From NCBI RefSeq assembly GCF_000026045.1, contig NC_007426.1:1674001-1738000 (forward strand): a DNA stretch of 64,000 nt, in the 5' to 3' direction. This document shows positions 41,329 to 50,279 of this stretch, piece after piece. Made by a program: the position numbers and the translations under genes. Numbering within the stretch: position 1 is the stretch's first letter; every line of letters begins with the position of its first letter. Under the pieces are notes generated by a model. That model did no database searches, was not told the DNA's origin, and worked only from the letters and a program-made list of their open reading frames with translations. The stretch comes from Natronomonas pharaonis DSM 2160 (GTDB lineage Archaea > Halobacteriota > Halobacteria > Halobacteriales > Haloarculaceae).

Positions 41329-42078
41329 GTGACCGAATCGAGCGACACGAACCCCGTCGCACTGATTACAGGTGCCAGCTCCGGCATCGGCGCTGCCACG
41401 GCACGTCACTTCGCCCACAGCGGGACAAACGTCGTTCTCGCAGCCAGAAACGAGACATCGCTGACAGCCGTTGCAGACGACTGTGAGGCAGCGGGGAGCA
41501 ACGCGCTCGCCGTCCCCACTGACGTGACCGAATACGATGCCGTCGCGGCGCTCGTCGATGCGACAATCGACCGGTTCGGCCGACTCGATACCGTTGTGGT
41601 CAACGCCGGCATCGGGGAGAAGCGAGATGTACCGATGTCCGAACTACCGCTTGAACAGTTCGAGCGGGTGACCGAGACAAACGTCCACGGTGCCTACTAC
41701 ACCACGAAAGCGGCGCTCCCGGCGCTATCGGATGCCAACGGGTCGCTCGTTTTCGTCGGAAGCTACAAAGGAAAACACCCGAGCACGTCGACGCCCGTGT
41801 ATGCGGCCTCAAAGTGGTGGCTCAGAGGGTTTGCGCTCAGTGTCGCCGGCCGCGTGGGACCGGACGGCGTCGGTGTCACCCTGGTCAATCCCTCCGGCGT
41901 GACGACCGGCTTCGGCTCCGAGTTCCGCGAGCGGACAAACGATGCGGCGCTGGACGACGCGTCCACGCTTGACCCGTCGGATGTCGCCGCGGCGATTGCG
42001 TACGCCGTCGGCCAAGAGGCACCAGCGACAGTGACCGAACTTGACCTGAACCGACGTGACATCTACGAACGGTTTTGA
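41329..42078 (+). CDS. Short-chain dehydrogenase/reductase
   Basis: A classical SDR of 249 residues from GTG 41329. It has the NAD(P) motif TGASSGIGAATARHF, the NAGIG strand, catalytic Ser in VFVGSYKGKH and YAASKWWL with Tyr and Lys. The loop NPSGVTTGFGSEFRERT is typical of YgaJ/FabG-like enzymes. The substrate is unknown. An ATG at 41305 is in frame and adds eight residues, but TTAAAT at 41301-41306 is a TATA-like box 23-28 nt before the GTG, so GTG is preferred. Confidence 0.85.
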   Translation: MTESSDTNPVALITGASSGIGAATARHFAHSGTNVVLAARNETSLTAVADDCEAAGSNALAVPTDVTEYDAVAALVDATIDRFGRLDTVVVNAGIGEKRDVPMSELPLEQFERVTETNVHGAYYTTKAALPALSDANGSLVFVGSYKGKHPSTSTPVYAASKWWLRGFALSVAGRVGPDGVGVTLVNPSGVTTGFGSEFRERTNDAALDDASTLDPSDVAAAIAYAVGQEAPATVTELDLNRRDIYERF

Positions 42079-42186
42079 GTCGATGTAGAGAGTGGCTTCC
42101 ACGCCTACGGAAGCGGCAGAAAGCCGGCGGGAGGTATGCCTTTAGGGTCACGGACGCTGTTTCGGGTAACCACCGAGACACGGCAT

Positions 42187-43428
42187 ATGGATTCGACCTC
42201 TCCGGCCGGAAGGACGCCCACCAAGGCGGCTGTCGCGTTCGCTGTCTATGTGTCTGTTCTGACAGCGGCATACTACTACAACCTCACGTTCATCCAGCTC
42301 GGGCTGACCGACCTCGGGTTAGAGCGGCTAGGGCTCTCTCCCGAACGAGTTGCAGTCGGAATGGGCGTGTTGGCGCTTGTGACACTGTGTACTACACTCG
42401 TGAGCGGGTATCTGATGGACCGACTCGGAGTGGGGGCAAACCCGCTATCGAAATTTCGCGTGCTGTTCGGCATCGTCGTCCTACAGGTTGCGACGACGTA
42501 CGCTGTCACCGCAGTTACATCGTTCGAGCAGTTTTTGACGTGGATAGCCCTTTGTTCGCTTCTGTTGGGGACGGCAATCCCGTTCGCGTTTAGCCTGCTT
42601 TTGGACCTCGTACGTCCGGGGATACGCGGATACGCTGCCGGGGCTGTCGCGGGCTGTGCGTTCTTTCTCGCTGCGCTGTTTCCATTTGAGTGGACCATCG
42701 AGTCGTTCGTGCCGTCGGCGGTTGCCGTGCTGGCACCCGTCGCACTCTTGCTCGGTGTGCTCTCGGTTCCGAGCATCGGCGACTGGGTGTCCGGCAGTCG
42801 AACAGACGACAGCCCCGGGCGACAGCCCGTGGGGGTCACACAGTCCGGTATGCTGACAGCGGCGTTCGTCGGTGGCGTCGTGCTGCTTTTCGGTGCCTTC
42901 TTCGTCGATAGTCTCGGCTTTGTTCGTATCATCGAATCCGAGTACGTCGAAGCGTCGTGGCAGTCATCGGAACTCGGCACGCGGCTGCTGATTGCGATGA
43001 CGCACGTAATCGGAGGGCTTGCGGCCGGCGTCGCGTATGCGAAACTGCGGTATCACTGGCTTTTCGTCGCGACATTCGTGTTGTTTGCCGCCGCACAGTT
43101 CCTGTACGTGTACGACGCCGCTGTGGGCGGGCCGGCGGCACTGGCCGCGGTGCGGCCGCTCCTTTATGTGCTGGCAGTCAGCTGCTATACGACGGTTGCG
43201 TTCGCCCTGTGGCCGGACCTCGCGACGCCGGACCGGGTCGGGACATACACGGCGGTTGGCATCGGCATCGGTGGGTGGCTCGCAACGTTTACCAGTACGG
43301 CCGCCGCGCTTGTCTCCGAACGGGCCGAAATAGCGCTTGAGGTCCACCTTTTTATTGTCGGCAGCGTTTCAGTTGCGTTCCTCCTCATAACTGGCGTCCT
43401 GATGTACAGGGCTGTTCAAACAGCGTGA
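42187..43428 (+). CDS. MFS-type membrane transporter
   Basis: A 413-residue membrane protein with about twelve helices. A motif-A-like loop VSGYLMDRLGVGANPLSKFR lies near residue 80. The N-terminal domain starts with AVYVSVLTAAYYYNLTFIQ. The central linker GDWVSGSRTDDSPGRQPVG separates the two six-helix halves. The substrate is unknown. ATG 42187 is used; the frame also has an ATG at 42136 but its leader is basic and lacks promoter support. It converges with the prenyltransferase gene. Confidence 0.78.
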   Translation: MDSTSPAGRTPTKAAVAFAVYVSVLTAAYYYNLTFIQLGLTDLGLERLGLSPERVAVGMGVLALVTLCTTLVSGYLMDRLGVGANPLSKFRVLFGIVVLQVATTYAVTAVTSFEQFLTWIALCSLLLGTAIPFAFSLLLDLVRPGIRGYAAGAVAGCAFFLAALFPFEWTIESFVPSAVAVLAPVALLLGVLSVPSIGDWVSGSRTDDSPGRQPVGVTQSGMLTAAFVGGVVLLFGAFFVDSLGFVRIIESEYVEASWQSSELGTRLLIAMTHVIGGLAAGVAYAKLRYHWLFVATFVLFAAAQFLYVYDAAVGGPAALAAVRPLLYVLAVSCYTTVAFALWPDLATPDRVGTYTAVGIGIGGWLATFTSTAAALVSERAEIALEVHLFIVGSVSVAFLLITGVLMYRAVQTA

Positions 43429-43503
43429 GACGCACAGCGGGGGAAACACGGCGGCGGGGGGCTCGCGCGTTCAGTCATAGCGTGACTGGACGCCGTGGCA
43501 CCT

Positions 43504-44418
43504 TTACAGAACCGCCGCAGCCGCCATCCCGACAGCGAGCGCGACGATTGTGGTTTGCGTCCAGAGGATGTGGTTGCCGAGCTCGTCGTCGGTCAGGTCT
43601 CCGTTCCCCTCCAGCACTACCGTCCGGAAAATCGGCGCCAAAAGTGCGATTGGCAGGATGGCGACTGCGACCGTTGCCGGCAGGGCACCGGTGGCAATCG
43701 GATATAGCAGGCTGGCAACCAGCACACCGACGAGTCCGAAATAGATGTAGCCAGCCGTCTGGCGGCCGAGGACAACGGGAATGTTTACTCGTCCGTTCGT
43801 GCGGTCTGCCTCAACGTCGGGAAACTCGTTCAAGAGGAGCAAATTAAAGCCCACCAGAAACATCGGCACGGAGAGATACAGCACAGATTCCGGGAACGTG
43901 CCGGCTTGAATGTATCCCACCGCGACTGTCGGCAGGAACGTCAGTCCGGCCCCACACGCGAACTCCCCCAAACCGATGCGGGCGAACACGTCAGTGTAGC
44001 CAACGACGAGGACCGTCCCCACCCCGTAGAACAGCAGGACAATGCCGCCGAACTGGGAGACAAGTGGGACGACAAACAGCGCGCTGGCCAGAATCGCTAT
44101 CACGCCAGCGGCGAGTGCGCGCCGGTAGCTCAGCGTGCCGCTGACGAGCACGTCGTTGCCGCCGCTGTACGGTGTCTCATCGGTTGCCTCGTCGATTCCG
44201 GTCCGGTAATCGCTGGCGAGATTGAGGATATTGACGGCGACGTGTGCGGCAAGGACACTGCCGAAGGCCAACAGCGTGTTCGTGACGTTGAGTATTCCCG
44301 CCTCTGCCGCGGCAGCCGCCGGCAGCAGAATGACGATGGCGGTGAACACGAGAAACGGGGCTCGAACGAGCGCGAAGTACGGCTGGAGCGTCCGTTTAGT
44401 GTGGTGAATGGTACTCAT
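43504..44418 (-). CDS. UbiA-family prenyltransferase, MenA-like
   Basis: A 304-residue integral-membrane prenyltransferase. The first aspartate motif is NLASDYRTGIDEATDE and the second NEFPDVEADRTNGR, each binding Mg-diphosphate. The first resembles MenA (dihydroxynaphthoate polyprenyltransferase) with NDYxDYxxGxD, and the loop SGGNDVLVSGTLS continues this likeness. About nine helices are present. It probably attaches an isoprenoid chain to a quinone head group or to a related lipid; which one cannot be decided. ATG 44418 and 44424 are both possible. An inverted repeat CGTAC-ATACA-GTACG at 44433-44447 coincides with the promoter position. Confidence 0.82.
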   Translation of the reverse strand: MSTIHHTKRTLQPYFALVRAPFLVFTAIVILLPAAAAAEAGILNVTNTLLAFGSVLAAHVAVNILNLASDYRTGIDEATDETPYSGGNDVLVSGTLSYRRALAAGVIAILASALFVVPLVSQFGGIVLLFYGVGTVLVVGYTDVFARIGLGEFACGAGLTFLPTVAVGYIQAGTFPESVLYLSVPMFLVGFNLLLLNEFPDVEADRTNGRVNIPVVLGRQTAGYIYFGLVGVLVASLLYPIATGALPATVAVAILPIALLAPIFRTVVLEGNGDLTDDELGNHILWTQTTIVALAVGMAAAAVL

Positions 44419-44462
44419 CAGCATAACGTGGCGTACATACAGTACGTGGAGACAGCGTATCA

Positions 44463-44606
44463 TTGTATGGGTCGCCAACGGTCGGCGTCGCTGTCTCCGC
44501 AATCGTCCTCATCGTGCAGCCCCTCCCGTTGCTCCCGGCGATTTTCGCACTCGGAGGGCTTTTCGTCCGCCCGTATGTGCCGTTTGTCGCTCAGACCCAC
44601 CCCTGA
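44463..44606 (+). pseudogene. Orphan membrane-protein tail cut by a transposon-end hairpin
   Basis: The plus-strand frame 44463-44606 encodes a hydrophobic peptide containing VGVAVSAIVLIVQPLPLLP, then AIFALGGLFVRPYVPFVAQ, ending THP at a TGA inside the hairpin described next. It looks like the C-terminal helices of a membrane protein, with no start codon or promoter and no upstream homologous part. I interpret it as a gene remnant trimmed by an insertion. The parent family is not recognised. It may alternatively be a chance hydrophobic frame. Confidence 0.3.
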
Positions 44607-44640
44607 AGGGGTGGGCTTCCGCTCGCTACGTGTCAGCGTC
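44596..44640 (-). mobile_element. Solo IS1341/IS200-group right-end hairpin
   Basis: CCCACCCC-TGAA-GGGGTGGG (44596-44615) is a perfect 8-bp stem with a 4-nt loop. On the minus strand it is preceded by GAGCGGAAG, so the whole reads GGAAGCCCACCCCTTCAGG, closely like the right ends of haloarchaeal TnpB-only elements. The adjoining minus-strand frame ends TRSERKPTPSGVG, in the style of TnpB C-termini. No transposase is left. It lies between the prenyltransferase and MFS genes. Confidence 0.5.
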
Positions 44641-44652
44641 CGGCGCTTGGAG

Positions 44653-45978
44653 TTACTCGCTGTCAGCGGCACGTGCTGAGTGCATTGGCTCGTCTCCGCG
44701 GCGAAGAAACAGCCAAAGCGAACACAAAAAGGCAACAGCGACAGCCCCCGACAGCAACGCGAACGCGACCCGATAGCCGAACTCGGTGTAGACGGCCGTC
44801 CCACCGACGAACGCTCCAGTGCGGTAGGTGTCAAGCGCGACACCCAGCAGTGCTGGCAGGACAGTGCCGCCGAGGAAGCCGGCAGTGACGACGGCCGCCG
44901 TCGCCACACCGCTGGCTCCGGCAGGGTATTGCTCTTTGATGACCGAAAGCGTGAGCACTGCTGCCCCGATAAAGAAGCCGGTAAAAAAGTAGCTCCCAGC
45001 GATAACGGCTTTCGGCGGACGGCCCAAAAGCGGAATCGGGACGAGCACGAGCACAAACAACCCGAAGCCGACTACCATCGGGAGATACCGTCTGCCGAGC
45101 CGGTCCGATACTCGACCGACCGCCGGACCGCCGATGAGCATTCCAATCGCACCGAGCAGTGTGTAATAAGACGCTGTGGTCACATCAAGCCCGTAGACAG
45201 TAACCAGATACGGAACGCCCCAAAGCCCCAGCAGCGTCAGAATCGACCCCATTGTCGCGAAGAAGCACAGCGAGAGCAGCCACTGTTCGGGGTCACGGGC
45301 CAGCGCTCGCAGGTGTTGGCCCGTTTCGCTAACCGTCACAGACGGCTGGGACGGAACGCTACGGATTGTATCGAACCCGAGTTCGGCCGGAGAGCGGCGC
45401 ACGAGCACGTACACTGCGGCCGCGACCAGAAGGCCAAAAACGGCGAACCAGAGAAACGTCGACCGCCACCCGGCCAGTCCGATGACGACCGCCAGCGGTG
45501 TCGTCGCGAGAATCGAACCGAATCCGGCCATGCCGGCAGTCAGGCCGGTTACCGACGCGAACTCGTTGACCCGAAACCAGTTTGATGCGAATCTGAGCGT
45601 TGAAACAAAGATGACGCCGCCACCGACCCCGATGACTGCGCGAGCAAGGAGCGCGGTCGGGTACGTGCTGCTGAAAACGAACCCGATTGCACCGACGCTG
45701 ACTGCGGCAGCACCAGCAGTGCCGACGTGTCGAGGGCCAACAGCGTCAACGAGCACACCGGCGGGAATCTGGACAAGGGCATATCCGATGAAGAACGAAG
45801 CATGCAGCGTTCCCAGTTGTGCTGCGGTCAGCCCGAACTCGGCAGTCAGCGCCTCCGAAAGAACGGCCGTCGAGAGGCGATGGACGCTGGCGAGCAGAAA
45901 CGCCAGCGCCAGCATCCCCCAGGCTATCCAGCGGTACCTCGTCGGACGTTCAAGCACGGATACGGTATCTGCTATCAT
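44653..45978 (-). CDS. MFS transporter
   Basis: A 441-residue major facilitator with twelve helices. Loop 2-3 reads PAGVLVDAVGPRHVGTAGA (motif A variant) and loop 8-9 repeats it as GRVSDRLGRRYLPMVVGF. The start MIADTVSVLERPTRYRW at ATG 45978 is chosen because the longer frame adds a Cys-rich, unlikely leader. The substrate is unknown. The gene is similar in style to the MFS at 34361 (NarK/oxalate-formate-like). The solo transposon end lies just past its stop. Confidence 0.85.
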   Translation of the reverse strand: MIADTVSVLERPTRYRWIAWGMLALAFLLASVHRLSTAVLSEALTAEFGLTAAQLGTLHASFFIGYALVQIPAGVLVDAVGPRHVGTAGAAAVSVGAIGFVFSSTYPTALLARAVIGVGGGVIFVSTLRFASNWFRVNEFASVTGLTAGMAGFGSILATTPLAVVIGLAGWRSTFLWFAVFGLLVAAAVYVLVRRSPAELGFDTIRSVPSQPSVTVSETGQHLRALARDPEQWLLSLCFFATMGSILTLLGLWGVPYLVTVYGLDVTTASYYTLLGAIGMLIGGPAVGRVSDRLGRRYLPMVVGFGLFVLVLVPIPLLGRPPKAVIAGSYFFTGFFIGAAVLTLSVIKEQYPAGASGVATAAVVTAGFLGGTVLPALLGVALDTYRTGAFVGGTAVYTEFGYRVAFALLSGAVAVAFLCSLWLFLRRGDEPMHSARAADSE

Positions 45979-46129
45979 ACCTATCTCCGATAAGCATACC
46001 GGGAGACAAGCAAAGCGCATACAATAGGTTGAAAAGCAGCTGAACGAGTCTGCCTGCGGTGGGACGGGCAGCTAATTGAATCCGCCCATGGCCGTGTTCG
46101 GTTCCCGTCACCGATAGTTATCAGGCAGG

Positions 46130-48583
46130 CTACAGCCGGTCGACGACATCGCCGATAATCTGCCGTCCCACGACGCGGTCAAGCGGGTCGTTTTGGTTGC
46201 CACAGTGCTCGGACATGATGCAGAGCGGACAGCCCCGTCGCCGCTGACAGTCGCAGGTATCGAGGTGTTCGTAGGTCCGTTCAGCAATAGTCTCGAAATT
46301 GTCGTAAATCGCACGCGAAAAGCCGATACCGCCGTCGATACCGTCGTGAACGAACCAGACTGGGCCGGGGATTCGCTCGTCGTGGTGGGCTGGCGTCGAG
46401 AGCCCACCGATATCGCTGTTGTCGATGAGCAGCTCTAAGGGAGCCAATTGGATGATGCCGTGTTCGGCTGCGTGGATACCACCCGCGTATGTGTACCGGT
46501 CGGGTTCTGTGATGCCAACGTCCTGTTTGGCGTGTTCGGTCGGCTCAAGCAGCGGGACATCGAGTCCTGCAATCGTGTCTTCGAGGTGCGTCTCCGGAAG
46601 CGACACCCACATGAGCTCGGTATCAAGAGACAGCGGCGGTGAACCGGTCGGGTGAGGGCCGCTTTCGAGTTCGCCGGTCGAGATGTTGTGGACGACATAC
46701 TGGTCGTAGCTGATATCAACGTCGCCCCGCCCGAACCAGAGCGTGTAGCCGTCGCCCAACTCGCGGCTGGTCTCCGGCCGAAGGTTTGAGATGTGTTTCT
46801 GTGAGAGCGTCCGGGTGTAGCGCCCGGTGTTTCGCTCTTCGACAGTAATGCGCGGTGCCGGGGCGTCGTGAGTGACCTCGACAACCTCGTACTGCTGGCC
46901 GTCGTGCAGAAAGAGCGCTCCCTCGTGATAATCACGAGCGGCGCGTTCCTTCGCGACGGGGTCGTGGTCGATGTCGCCGTCACGGCAGTCGACGATATAC
47001 TGGCGGCCGCTGGTGTCGTACATCGAGATCCGGGATTCGGGGCGGCTGTCGCCCGTGTAATGGACGCCGCTGTCGAGTCCGACGCCCTGTTCGAGCACGC
47101 CGGCGTCCTGCCACATAGCGACCATCTCTTGCAGCCGCCTTTCGTCGCCCAAGAGACCGGCATCGTCGTCAGTAAGTGGGCGTTCTCTGGCGGCGACACA
47201 GAGGTGGTCGGCGTAGACCTGCTCGTTGTCGATGGAGACGACGGCGTTCTCGACATCGTCCTCGAACAGATATTTGGGGTTGTCGAGAATGTAAGAGTCC
47301 ATCGCGTCTGCGCCGCCGACCAGCACGGAGAGGGCATCCGATGTTCCGCGTCCGGCGCGGCCGACCTGCTGCCAGAAGGACTGTCGCGTCCCCGGGTAGC
47401 CGCTGGTGACGGTCGCGTCGATGCCGCCGACATCGATGCCGAGTTCGAGAGCGTTGGTGGAGGCGACCGCATCGACGCTCCCGTCTTTGAGTTGAGTCTC
47501 GATGCTTCGGCGGGTCCGCTTTCCAAGCCCACCGTGATAGGCGCGTGTTTTGATGTAGCTGTCTCGTGGGTGGTCCCTTGCAGCGGCACTGATTTTTCGG
47601 GCGGCGATTTCGGTCCCCTGCCGGGCGGTACAAAACTGGAGCGTCTGCCGTTCGTTGACAGCGAGATGTGCGGTAACCTTGGCGGCCTCACCGCCGGTTG
47701 AGGCGCGGAACTCCTCCATGTCCGCCTCGGTCGGGTCGATATCCGCGTCATGGGCTTTTTTGACGGCGTCTTCGTCGATGGGCGGCTTCCAGAGGACGAT
47801 ATCCCGCTCGCCGCGCGGGGAGCCGTCCTCGTCGATGACGGTGAATGCCTCGCCGGTGAGTCTGGCGGCGTGTTGGGCGGGGTTGCCGATGGTTGCGGTC
47901 GTAAGAACGAACTGCGGGTCGGCACCGTAGTAGAACAACAGCCGCCGGAGTCGGCGGAGAATCCAGGCGACATGCGTTCCCATGATGCCGGAATACTGGT
48001 GTGCCTCGTCGACGACGACGAGTTCGAGATTACTGTAGAACCGGGACCAGCCGGAGTCGGTCCCGTGTCGTGGGAGATAGACGTTCAGCCCGGCAGGATT
48101 CGTCAGTATCGTGTCGGCCCCGGTCCGAATGCTCGGTTTCCGCTCCGGCTTCGTATCCCCATCGTAGACCTCAACACGGGTGTCCACATCCCACCCGCTG
48201 AAGCGGTCGTTGAGCGTCTGCTCTTGGTCGCGCGTGAGCGCCTTCATCGGATAGAGACAAAGCGCCGTGGCATCCGGGGACGCCAGTTGATTGCGCGCCA
48301 TCTGGAGGGCGTATATCCGTGTCTTGCCGGAGGACGTAGCGGTCGTGGCGACGACGTTTTCGCCGTCGGCGAGCGCGTTGAGGCCCGCCGCCTGATGGCG
48401 GTAGAGGTCGTTGTCGAGGCGGCTGGCGAGTTCCGGCCGGAGAACGCGCTCTGCGGGGACGGTATCGGCCTTCCGGGCGGAGCGGTGCTCGCTCGCGGTG
48501 ACCTGTCCGGTGTAGTCGGGAAACGAGTCCGTCAGTGCGTCTTCGGAGAGTACGTCGTGGCGCCGTGGTTCGTTGCTGCTCAT
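46130..48583 (-). CDS. DEAH-box repair helicase, MrfA/YprA-like
   Basis: An 817-residue superfamily 2 helicase. The Walker A is TTATSSGKTRIY (Lys87), Walker B VVVDEAHQYSGIM, and motif VI SFWQQVGRAGRGTSDAL. The C-terminal DUF1998 domain has four cysteines in CDCQRRRGCPLCIMSEHCGN, as in Hrq1 and MrfA, where they bind zinc. MrfA of Bacillus (formerly YprA) is a 3'-5' helicase needed with the nuclease MrfB for repair of mitomycin C damage. Here the nuclease-like gene lies directly upstream, 5 nt away, as in Bacillus mrfAB. The archaeal function is inferred from that pairing. Confidence 0.88.
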   Translation of the reverse strand: MSSNEPRRHDVLSEDALTDSFPDYTGQVTASEHRSARKADTVPAERVLRPELASRLDNDLYRHQAAGLNALADGENVVATTATSSGKTRIYALQMARNQLASPDATALCLYPMKALTRDQEQTLNDRFSGWDVDTRVEVYDGDTKPERKPSIRTGADTILTNPAGLNVYLPRHGTDSGWSRFYSNLELVVVDEAHQYSGIMGTHVAWILRRLRRLLFYYGADPQFVLTTATIGNPAQHAARLTGEAFTVIDEDGSPRGERDIVLWKPPIDEDAVKKAHDADIDPTEADMEEFRASTGGEAAKVTAHLAVNERQTLQFCTARQGTEIAARKISAAARDHPRDSYIKTRAYHGGLGKRTRRSIETQLKDGSVDAVASTNALELGIDVGGIDATVTSGYPGTRQSFWQQVGRAGRGTSDALSVLVGGADAMDSYILDNPKYLFEDDVENAVVSIDNEQVYADHLCVAARERPLTDDDAGLLGDERRLQEMVAMWQDAGVLEQGVGLDSGVHYTGDSRPESRISMYDTSGRQYIVDCRDGDIDHDPVAKERAARDYHEGALFLHDGQQYEVVEVTHDAPAPRITVEERNTGRYTRTLSQKHISNLRPETSRELGDGYTLWFGRGDVDISYDQYVVHNISTGELESGPHPTGSPPLSLDTELMWVSLPETHLEDTIAGLDVPLLEPTEHAKQDVGITEPDRYTYAGGIHAAEHGIIQLAPLELLIDNSDIGGLSTPAHHDERIPGPVWFVHDGIDGGIGFSRAIYDNFETIAERTYEHLDTCDCQRRRGCPLCIMSEHCGNQNDPLDRVVGRQIIGDVVDRL

Positions 48584-48588
48584 GGTGC

Positions 48589-50133
48589 TTATGAGAAATC
48601 CGAAAGCGACCCCTGCGTGGTTCGGGACTGCGGTGGCTCGCCGCCGGTGTCCGGAGCGTACCGGCTGGCATCTTGGAGCGCCTCGTAGACAGTCGCCAGC
48701 GCCCGAACGTCGTCCTCACAGTAGGCTTCGAGCCGCTCCCAATCGGGCTGGTACCCGTCTTGGCTGTCGGCCGTCCGCCGCCACGCGTTGTACGCTGCGG
48801 CGACTGCTGCGCCGTCGATACCCGTCGTGGTGGGCTCCCAGCCGAGTGCGGTCGCAACCGGTTCGAGACGGTTGCTTCGTGCCGGGAGGGCGGCGTTGTT
48901 CTTGCTGCTGGCATAGTAGAGCGGGTCGAACTGGTACCGACGCTGCCACTCGTCGGTCCATTCAGGGGCATGCTGCTCAAGTTGGCGGGCGATAATCGGG
49001 AAATCGAAACGGCGGCCGTTCCACGCGACAACGGGCCGCCCCTGTGCGGGGCCGGCGAGCCACGAGATGAACGACTCGATATGCTCCGCTGGGGCGTTGT
49101 GGTCCCGTTGCCGGAACGGAAGATACCGGCCGTCCTCGCTGCCGCCGTCGAGGACGCCGATGAGCCATACAGTATCCCCGTTGAGACCGTCGGTCTCGAT
49201 GTCGACAAAGACCGGGTCGCCGCGGGGAAGCACACCGCCATCACGCGGGACGACTTCGCCGGCCGTGATGGCAGTCGCGGAGGCGTGGACGGTACGGGCG
49301 GTTCGTTCACCGACGCCACGGAGGTCAGCGAGCGCGTGTGGCCCCGCATCAGCGATGGCGGTTCGTGAATCAAAGCCGTGCTCTCTGAGTAGTCCTGCCC
49401 GCTTCCGGCCGATGTCGTCGAGGCCACGGATGCCGAAATTTGAGGGGTCGTGTGTCGTCGCATCGACAGCGCCGTTGGCGTACAGCGACAGCTCGATGAA
49501 CGGTCGTTCGCTCTCGTCGATACCGGCGCCGACGGTGCTGGCCGGCGGGCCAGCACCGTAGACCGGATAGGCGCTGCCGCCACGCTCGTGGGTGGTCCGG
49601 TATTCGGCACGGAGCCCGGTTGAGAGATGCGTGACGGGCGCCCCAGCGTGCCAGCCGTCGGGCAGCGCGTCGAGGTACGCATCGATTCCATCGAGCCGTG
49701 TCATCCGGCGGTGTGGGTCGATTGTCAGGGCAAGCTGGTTCGTGAGTAGGCACACGTGTTCGGCTCCGCTTCCGGAATCGGAGCCGATACCGTCACGTTG
49801 GATATCCCCCGGCGTAGGCGGAAGCTCCTCCGGTGAGGGAGTCGCGACGATGGCAATGCCGGCATCCGGTACGAAGTAGCGGCTGGTCAACCGGGTTGGG
49901 TCGACAACGGGGACATCGGCGAGCCCTGTCACCGACGGTCCCGCAACGTACGCCTGATTAGGCGGGGCAGCGACGATGAGGTCAGGGCCGATGGCGTCGA
50001 TGGCATCGGCAACGACATCCCGGACGGTGTATCGCTCGACAACAGCGCCCGGAATGGAGAGAATCGTCGCCGGCGTGCCGTCCGCTGGCGGGAGGGGCAT
50101 CATAGGGGCGGTACCGCTTCCGGCGGAACCCAT
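48589..50133 (-). CDS. RNase H-like exonuclease, MrfB/YprB-like
   Basis: A 514-residue protein with a C-terminal DnaQ-like exonuclease (RNase_H_2) domain. The ExoI motif is VFVDIETDGLNGDTVWLIG (Asp311, Glu313). ExoII is around VVAWNGRRFDFPIIA, and ExoIII is LEAYCEDDVRAL near 468. A helix-hairpin-helix region (ALADLRGVGERTARTV) precedes it at about 265-285. The N-terminal 230 residues are haloarchaeal-specific. It lies 5 nt before the MrfA-like helicase and is its likely partner in removing damaged DNA. Starts at 50103 or 50100 are also possible. Confidence 0.85.
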   Translation of the reverse strand: MGSAGSGTAPMMPLPPADGTPATILSIPGAVVERYTVRDVVADAIDAIGPDLIVAAPPNQAYVAGPSVTGLADVPVVDPTRLTSRYFVPDAGIAIVATPSPEELPPTPGDIQRDGIGSDSGSGAEHVCLLTNQLALTIDPHRRMTRLDGIDAYLDALPDGWHAGAPVTHLSTGLRAEYRTTHERGGSAYPVYGAGPPASTVGAGIDESERPFIELSLYANGAVDATTHDPSNFGIRGLDDIGRKRAGLLREHGFDSRTAIADAGPHALADLRGVGERTARTVHASATAITAGEVVPRDGGVLPRGDPVFVDIETDGLNGDTVWLIGVLDGGSEDGRYLPFRQRDHNAPAEHIESFISWLAGPAQGRPVVAWNGRRFDFPIIARQLEQHAPEWTDEWQRRYQFDPLYYASSKNNAALPARSNRLEPVATALGWEPTTTGIDGAAVAAAYNAWRRTADSQDGYQPDWERLEAYCEDDVRALATVYEALQDASRYAPDTGGEPPQSRTTQGSLSDFS

Positions 50134-50164
50134 CAGTACTCTGCTGTCGGGTAGCGACGCACAA

Positions 50165-50178
50165 GTATGTGCTGCAAC
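50165..50178 (-). promoter_or_regulatory. Inverted repeat upstream of the nuclease-helicase operon
   Basis: GCACA-AGTA-TGTGC is an inverted repeat 32-45 nt before ATG 50133 that overlaps the expected TATA position (CATACTTG on the minus strand). It may be an operator for a repressor, for instance a DNA-damage response. The evidence is only the symmetry. Confidence 0.3.
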
Positions 50179-50251
50179 CCGAGGGACTCCGCAACGGGCG
50201 GCCGGTATTCAACCAAAGCCAGAGGGCCGTGTCTGCCACATCCCGAGGCAG

Positions 50252-50260
50252 TTTAGGTAT
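50252..50260 (+). promoter_or_regulatory. TATA-like box of an SDR gene
   Basis: TTTAGGTAT lies 20-28 nt before ATG 50280, supporting the shorter start of the SDR protein. Confidence 0.45.
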
Positions 50261-50279
50261 CGAAACCCTACGCCTGTTA

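Noticed and set aside
44460-45056. 198-residue minus frame including the transposon-end hairpin
   Set aside because: Overlaps the MFS gene in another frame; only its last residues look TnpB-like, so it is treated as part of the relic, not as a gene.
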